A stretch of DNA of 9,489 nt from contig JAFGNI010000750.1 in assembly GCA_016927095.1 (NCBI GenBank), forward strand, positions 1 to 9,489, in the 5' to 3' direction. The DNA comes from Anaerolineae bacterium. GTDB taxonomy: Bacteria > Chloroflexota > Anaerolineae > B4-G1 > SLSP01. Below the pieces are notes generated by a model that searched no databases, was not told the DNA's origin, and saw only the letters and a list, made by a program, of their open reading frames with translations. Of the stretch, positions 6,342-9,489 are shown one piece after another; within the stretch, counting starts at the first letter, position 1; the number at the start of each line of letters is the position of its first letter. The translations under genes and the position numbers were made by a program.

Positions 6342-7646
6342 TTACAGACGTACCCCCATCTCGCGAAGCCGGGCCTGCAACGTCGGCACATCGAGCTCGC
6401 GGGGCGACACCTCGGCCGCGCTGCACAGCGCCGCAGCCGTCCCCGCGGCCTGTCCCAGCTCCATCATGTTACCCATACTCTTGCCGGCGGCGTGGCCCAA
6501 GAAGGTCGCCGAGCCGCAGCGCCCCGCCACCAGCAAATTGTCGATCTCCTTGGGCAACAGGCTGCGATACGGATATCCAAACCCCGAGGCCATCTCGCCG
6601 ACAAAGAGCTGGTTGGCGTCGATGGCGCCATACTTGCGCGCCACCACATCCTCAAAGTCCGGCGCCGTACGCGCATCTTCCACCGTGAGCACATACTCTC
6701 CAACCAACCGGCGCGTGTCACGAACGCCCACCGTGGCCCCCACCCGCATCAGACGGCACGCCTCCAACCCCGGCATGCCCTTGGCACGGGCCAGCCGCAC
6801 GAAGTCCAGCGCCACCTGGATCCCGGCTCGCTCAGCCACGGTCAGATCCTGGGGTTGCGTCCCGTCCAGATTACCGATGTCGCGAAGCGCACCGTTGTTG
6901 ACGCCGATTACGCCGGGTACCGTCGTCCGGTTGAAACTGTACCAGGCTGCCACCGCGTACCCCTCGGCTGCGGCCTCATCGAGAATCGCGGGGTAGCGCT
7001 GCCGGTCCTCCTCAAAGAAGGCAAAGAAGCGATCCACATCGGCATTGGCCAAGGCAAAGACCAGGCTGGCGGGCATCGACCGCCCATCCTCCTCGCGCCC
7101 AATCACCATCTCCGCCCCGGCCAGATAGGCGACATCGCCGTCGCCGGTGGCATCGACGGTCACATCGGCAGTGAAGGCCTGAGGACCGCGCTTGGACGTG
7201 ACGAGCACGCCCCGGACGGCCTTGTCGGCCATCAAGACGTCGGTCACCGGGCTGTAGAGGCGATAGTGACAGCCCACTTCCTCGAGCGCCTCGAAGCAGA
7301 CCATCCGCAGGTAGTCCGGATGAATGTTCAACCCGTCACCGTCTATCATGTTGGTGCGACCAGGCAGCGCGGCGTCCTCGCCGTAAGCCCGCACCCTATC
7401 GACGAAGAGGTCGTGCACGCCGCCTCGCTTGCCGCCATCGAGCAACAGCCGGTTCATCGGCATCCAAGGACTGGTTGTGGCGATCCCTCCGAAGAAGCTC
7501 CGCGCTTCTAGCAGCAGTGTCCGTGCGCCGTTGGTAGCGGCAGCCAGCGCGGCACCCAACCCGGCGGGACCGCCGCCTGCCACAATCACATCGTAGACCG
7601 CGCCTGACCGCGGGATCAGGGATTCCAACTCGTCTCTGGTGATCAT
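6342..7646 (-). CDS. FAD-dependent oxidoreductase (FAD_oxidored family)
   Basis: A flavoprotein of 434 residues, predicted cytoplasmic. The N-terminal Rossmann motif is clear: DVIVAGGGPAG with Gly24, Gly26 and Gly29, followed by LLLEA, whose Glu47 would bind the FAD ribose. A second nucleotide-binding segment, VDATGDGDVAYLAG, lies near residue 165, and a C-terminal FAD-contact region NLLVAGRCGSATFLGHAAGK near 365-395. This layout is that of the FAD_oxidored family (PF12831), often found beside sulfatases and glycosidases in environmental bacteria. The oxidised substrate is not known for most members. Start ATG 7646 (MITRDELESL) has GAGG 10 bases upstream. The frame extends to a TTG at 7691, but that start lacks a ribosome binding site and the extra residues look non-coding. 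It lies 49 bases after the sulfatase and is probably in the same transcript. Oxidation of a released sugar or derivative is a guess from context. Confidence 0.9.
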   Translation of the reverse strand: MITRDELESLIPRSGAVYDVIVAGGGPAGLGAALAAATNGARTLLLEARSFFGGIATTSPWMPMNRLLLDGGKRGGVHDLFVDRVRAYGEDAALPGRTNMIDGDGLNIHPDYLRMVCFEALEEVGCHYRLYSPVTDVLMADKAVRGVLVTSKRGPQAFTADVTVDATGDGDVAYLAGAEMVIGREEDGRSMPASLVFALANADVDRFFAFFEEDRQRYPAILDEAAAEGYAVAAWYSFNRTTVPGVIGVNNGALRDIGNLDGTQPQDLTVAERAGIQVALDFVRLARAKGMPGLEACRLMRVGATVGVRDTRRLVGEYVLTVEDARTAPDFEDVVARKYGAIDANQLFVGEMASGFGYPYRSLLPKEIDNLLVAGRCGSATFLGHAAGKSMGNMMELGQAAGTAAALCSAAEVSPRELDVPTLQARLREMGVRL

Positions 7647-7695
7647 ATCGCGTGAACCTCGTCTCCCATACCACAAATCTCCATCAAACAACCGC

Positions 7696-9114
7696 CTAGG
7701 TGGTGCCGCCGCTCTCAGGTACGGTCCACGGCGTCCTCAGCCGCCCCCACTCACCCGTCACCTCCCGGTAGTGCGTGAGGCCATCCCGCTCCAGATAGAC
7801 GTGCCCCGGCAGAAACGCATCGCCGAGACGATCCAGCCAGCTTTGGAGCTCTGCCTCGAGCGCCAACTGAACGGCAGCGTAGGCAGGGTCATTGCAGCGG
7901 TTGTGCAGCTGGTACGGATCCTCGACGTTGTCGAAGAGCATCCACGGCCCTCGAATGCTGCGCACATACGTGTAGCCCAGCGTCCGAACCCCACGATAGG
8001 CCGGCAATCCCTGCGCCCGCAGGATCGCAAAGCTGACCGGGGCAGACAGGAAAGCTGAATGGCTCGCGTCCAGATGCGCCTCACCCAGGAGCACCGGAGA
8101 GAAGTCACGCCCCTCAACCGTATCAGGCACCTCAAACCCGCACAGCCGCAGCAATGTCGGCATGATGTCTGGGGCATCGAGCAGCACCTCGGACTGCTGT
8201 CCTTCCGCCCCAAACATCGCGGGATAGCGAAGCAGAAACGGCACCCGGATCGATTCCTCAAAAGGCACGACCTTGGTCCACATCCCGTGGCTGTAGTGGC
8301 AGTCCCCGTGATCCGACGTGAAGATAAAGATCGTATCCTCAGCCAGCGACGACCCCTCCAGCGCATCCAGCAGCGCGCCGACGCAATCATCGATCGCAGC
8401 GATGTGGGCGTAGTAGCCCCGCAGATCGCGGATCGCGTCCTCGCGCTTGCTCTCCAGGACGTTCGGTCGCAGCCGGATTTCCCGATCCGCGAACATGGCG
8501 CGGTACTCTTCCGGCACTAGATCGTAAGGATCGTGAGGTGTCCCATAGGAGAGCATCAGAAAGAACGGTCGCTCGCCGTTGGCGTGGGACTGAATGTACC
8601 GGCACGCATCTCTGGTCTGGGCGATCGGATCGTAGGCCTCCCACAGCTTCGGCTCGGGGTCATCTCCCTCGAAGTAGGGCGAGACCATGTAGTTATGGTT
8701 GCACTCAAAGGCCTTCCAATACGCAAAGCCCTGATGGCTCTCTGGCGGGATGAAGGCGTGGCGACCCCCATAGGCGCCGTCGGGGCTACCGTTCAGATGC
8801 CACTTCCCGACGTAGCCAGTGTCGTACCCAGCCGCACCGAATACCTTGGCAATCGAGACCGCATCGTCGTCCAGGTGTACGTCGTTGATGTAGACACCGT
8901 GCGTCAATGGATATTGGCCTGTCAGCAAGCTCGCGCGGTACGGAGAGCAGACCGGATGCCCGGAGATGGCATTGACCAGGTTCACGCACTCACCCGCCAA
9001 GCGGTCCAGGTTGGGCGTGCGGGCGTTGGGATCGCCGGCATAACCCGTCGCCTGGGCCCGCATCTGGTCGGCAAAGACGAAGACAACGTTGGGGTGTCCA
9101 CCCTTTACAGCCAC
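7696..9114 (-). CDS. Sulfatase, formylglycine-dependent (type I), apparently cytoplasmic
   Basis: A sulfate-ester hydrolase of 472 residues with the alkaline-phosphatase-like fold. The active-site motif is Cys56-Ser-Pro-Tyr-Arg60 in PVCSPYRASLLTGQYP. Cys56 would be converted to formylglycine by a maturation enzyme that is not in this window. Other active-site positions are present: Asp16 and Gln17 in FADQ, Lys104 and His106 in VGKWHL, His194 in TPHDPYD, Asp268 and His269 in TSDHGD, Lys281 in WTK. The fourth motif position is Tyr instead of the common Ser; this still fits the core Cys-x-Pro-x-Arg. The N terminus goes straight into the first strand (HPNVVFVFADQ), with no signal peptide, unlike many glycan sulfatases. 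Start GTG 9114 follows a perfect GGAGGT at six bases. Two bases separate it from the upstream dehydrogenase gene, so translation is likely coupled. The substrate is probably a sulfated sugar, inferred from the neighbours; choline or phosphonate ester activity cannot be excluded. Confidence 0.94.
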   Translation of the reverse strand: MAVKGGHPNVVFVFADQMRAQATGYAGDPNARTPNLDRLAGECVNLVNAISGHPVCSPYRASLLTGQYPLTHGVYINDVHLDDDAVSIAKVFGAAGYDTGYVGKWHLNGSPDGAYGGRHAFIPPESHQGFAYWKAFECNHNYMVSPYFEGDDPEPKLWEAYDPIAQTRDACRYIQSHANGERPFFLMLSYGTPHDPYDLVPEEYRAMFADREIRLRPNVLESKREDAIRDLRGYYAHIAAIDDCVGALLDALEGSSLAEDTIFIFTSDHGDCHYSHGMWTKVVPFEESIRVPFLLRYPAMFGAEGQQSEVLLDAPDIMPTLLRLCGFEVPDTVEGRDFSPVLLGEAHLDASHSAFLSAPVSFAILRAQGLPAYRGVRTLGYTYVRSIRGPWMLFDNVEDPYQLHNRCNDPAYAAVQLALEAELQSWLDRLGDAFLPGHVYLERDGLTHYREVTGEWGRLRTPWTVPESGGTT

Positions 9115-9116
9115 AA

Positions 9117-9489
9117 CTAGACCTCCAACGGAAGCGTGACCGGGGCGTTGATCTCGCCCGACCGGTATGCCGCGAGGAAGACCTCCAGATCCTTGCGCCC
9201 CTGCTCACATGGAATATCCGGCGATTGGCCTTCACGAACAGCTTCCGCAAACCGGTCGAAGTAGGTCACATACGAGTCTTCACCCGATGTACCCTCGAAA
9301 GCGATCTCCGTCCATTCGCCCGCTGGGCAGCCTGCCACTCCCACGTCGGTGTAGACCAAGAGATCGCCATCGACGAACACAATCTGGCCCGCCGTGCCGA
9401 AGATGCGGTTCCCCGCGGCGCGCGTGCCACGCACGCCGCTCTTGGCAGCGCCCGGGGCGCAGGAACCGGTCATAAAGGTACCCAACCCC
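9117..9489 (-). CDS. C-terminal part of a probable Gfo/Idh/MocA-family dehydrogenase
   Basis: The frame is open to the right edge of the window, so the start and the N-terminal NAD(P)-binding domain are missing. About 123 residues are visible. The segment NRIFGTAGQIVFVDGDLL resembles the strand that runs through the substrate domain of Gfo/Idh/MocA oxidoreductases (Arg-Ile-x-Gly-Thr-x-Gly). The ending, YFDRFAEAVREGQSPDIPCE followed by a helix and YRSGEINAPVTLPLEV, is the usual C terminus of that family. These enzymes oxidise or reduce sugars and inositols with NAD(P). The stop codon TAG at 9119-9117 lies two bases before the sulfatase start, and the last codons carry the sulfatase's ribosome binding site. 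The TTG at 9485 is not a credible start. The family call rests on the C-terminal domain only. Confidence 0.78.
   Translation of the reverse strand, partial: GLGTFMTGSCAPGAAKSGVRGTRAAGNRIFGTAGQIVFVDGDLLVYTDVGVAGCPAGEWTEIAFEGTSGEDSYVTYFDRFAEAVREGQSPDIPCEQGRKDLEVFLAAYRSGEINAPVTLPLEV
9121..9126 (-). promoter_or_regulatory. Consensus ribosome binding site inside the upstream gene
   Basis: GGAGGT on the - strand, a full match to the Shine-Dalgarno consensus, is embedded in the codons for the last residues of the dehydrogenase (Leu-Glu-Val). Six bases separate it from the GTG at 9114. It fixes the sulfatase start and suggests translational coupling of the two genes. Confidence 0.85.

Noticed and set aside
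6492..7511. Long open frame (339 codons) on the + strand across the FAD oxidoreductase gene.
   Set aside because: The - strand frame has clear Rossmann and FAD motifs. The + strand translation is His/Arg/Gln/Val-rich antisense without any domain signature.

Overview
The window is GC-rich, gene-dense bacterial DNA with seven protein genes, two of them cut by the window edges. I see no RNA genes, insertion sequences or CRISPR arrays. The best taxonomic hint is the membrane-anchored LysM plus YkuD L,D-transpeptidase with VanW/YoaR-like repeats at 3724-5409. I associate that architecture, and its Ser-Phe-Gly-Cys active-site variant, with Chloroflexota (Anaerolineae/Caldilineae-like lineages). The frequent GTG starts and high GC fit but prove nothing. 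The assignment is an inference from memory, not a search.

Layout. Left block, + strand: the 3' part of an aldo/keto reductase gene (1-972), then, 35 bases on, a large glycoside hydrolase family 2 gene (1008-3338). The 385 bases at 3339-3723 hold no convincing gene. They contain two inverted repeats and, near the right end, a perfect TATAAT box that probably drives the L,D-transpeptidase (3724-5409). This gene converges on the right block, with a 14-bp hairpin (5438-5469) between the two stop codons. Right block, - strand, in transcription order: the 3' part of a probable Gfo/Idh/MocA dehydrogenase gene (9489-9117), a sulfatase (9114-7696), an FAD-dependent oxidoreductase (7646-6342) and an UlaG-like metallo-beta-lactamase-fold hydrolase (6277-5483). 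The gaps are 2, 49 and 64 bases, so it reads as one operon whose promoter lies beyond the right edge.

How the genes may work together. The two outer blocks look like carbohydrate catabolism: a sulfatase to remove sulfate esters, a GH2 enzyme to cut a beta-glycoside, three oxidoreductases of sugar-active families (AKR, Gfo/Idh/MocA, FAD), and a hydrolase of the family that contains the sugar lactonase UlaG. None of the complete catabolic proteins has a visible signal peptide. The inferred picture is intracellular breakdown of a small imported sulfated or modified glycoside, possibly by an oxidative lactone route. No transporter or regulator is in the window, and the substrate cannot be read from the sequence. 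The L,D-transpeptidase between the blocks is a cell-wall gene with its own promoter and is probably unrelated.

Each enzyme belongs to a known family. The novelty, if any, is in the gene combination and in the variant transpeptidase active site. Start codons were chosen from ribosome binding sites, and several differ from the longest open frame.
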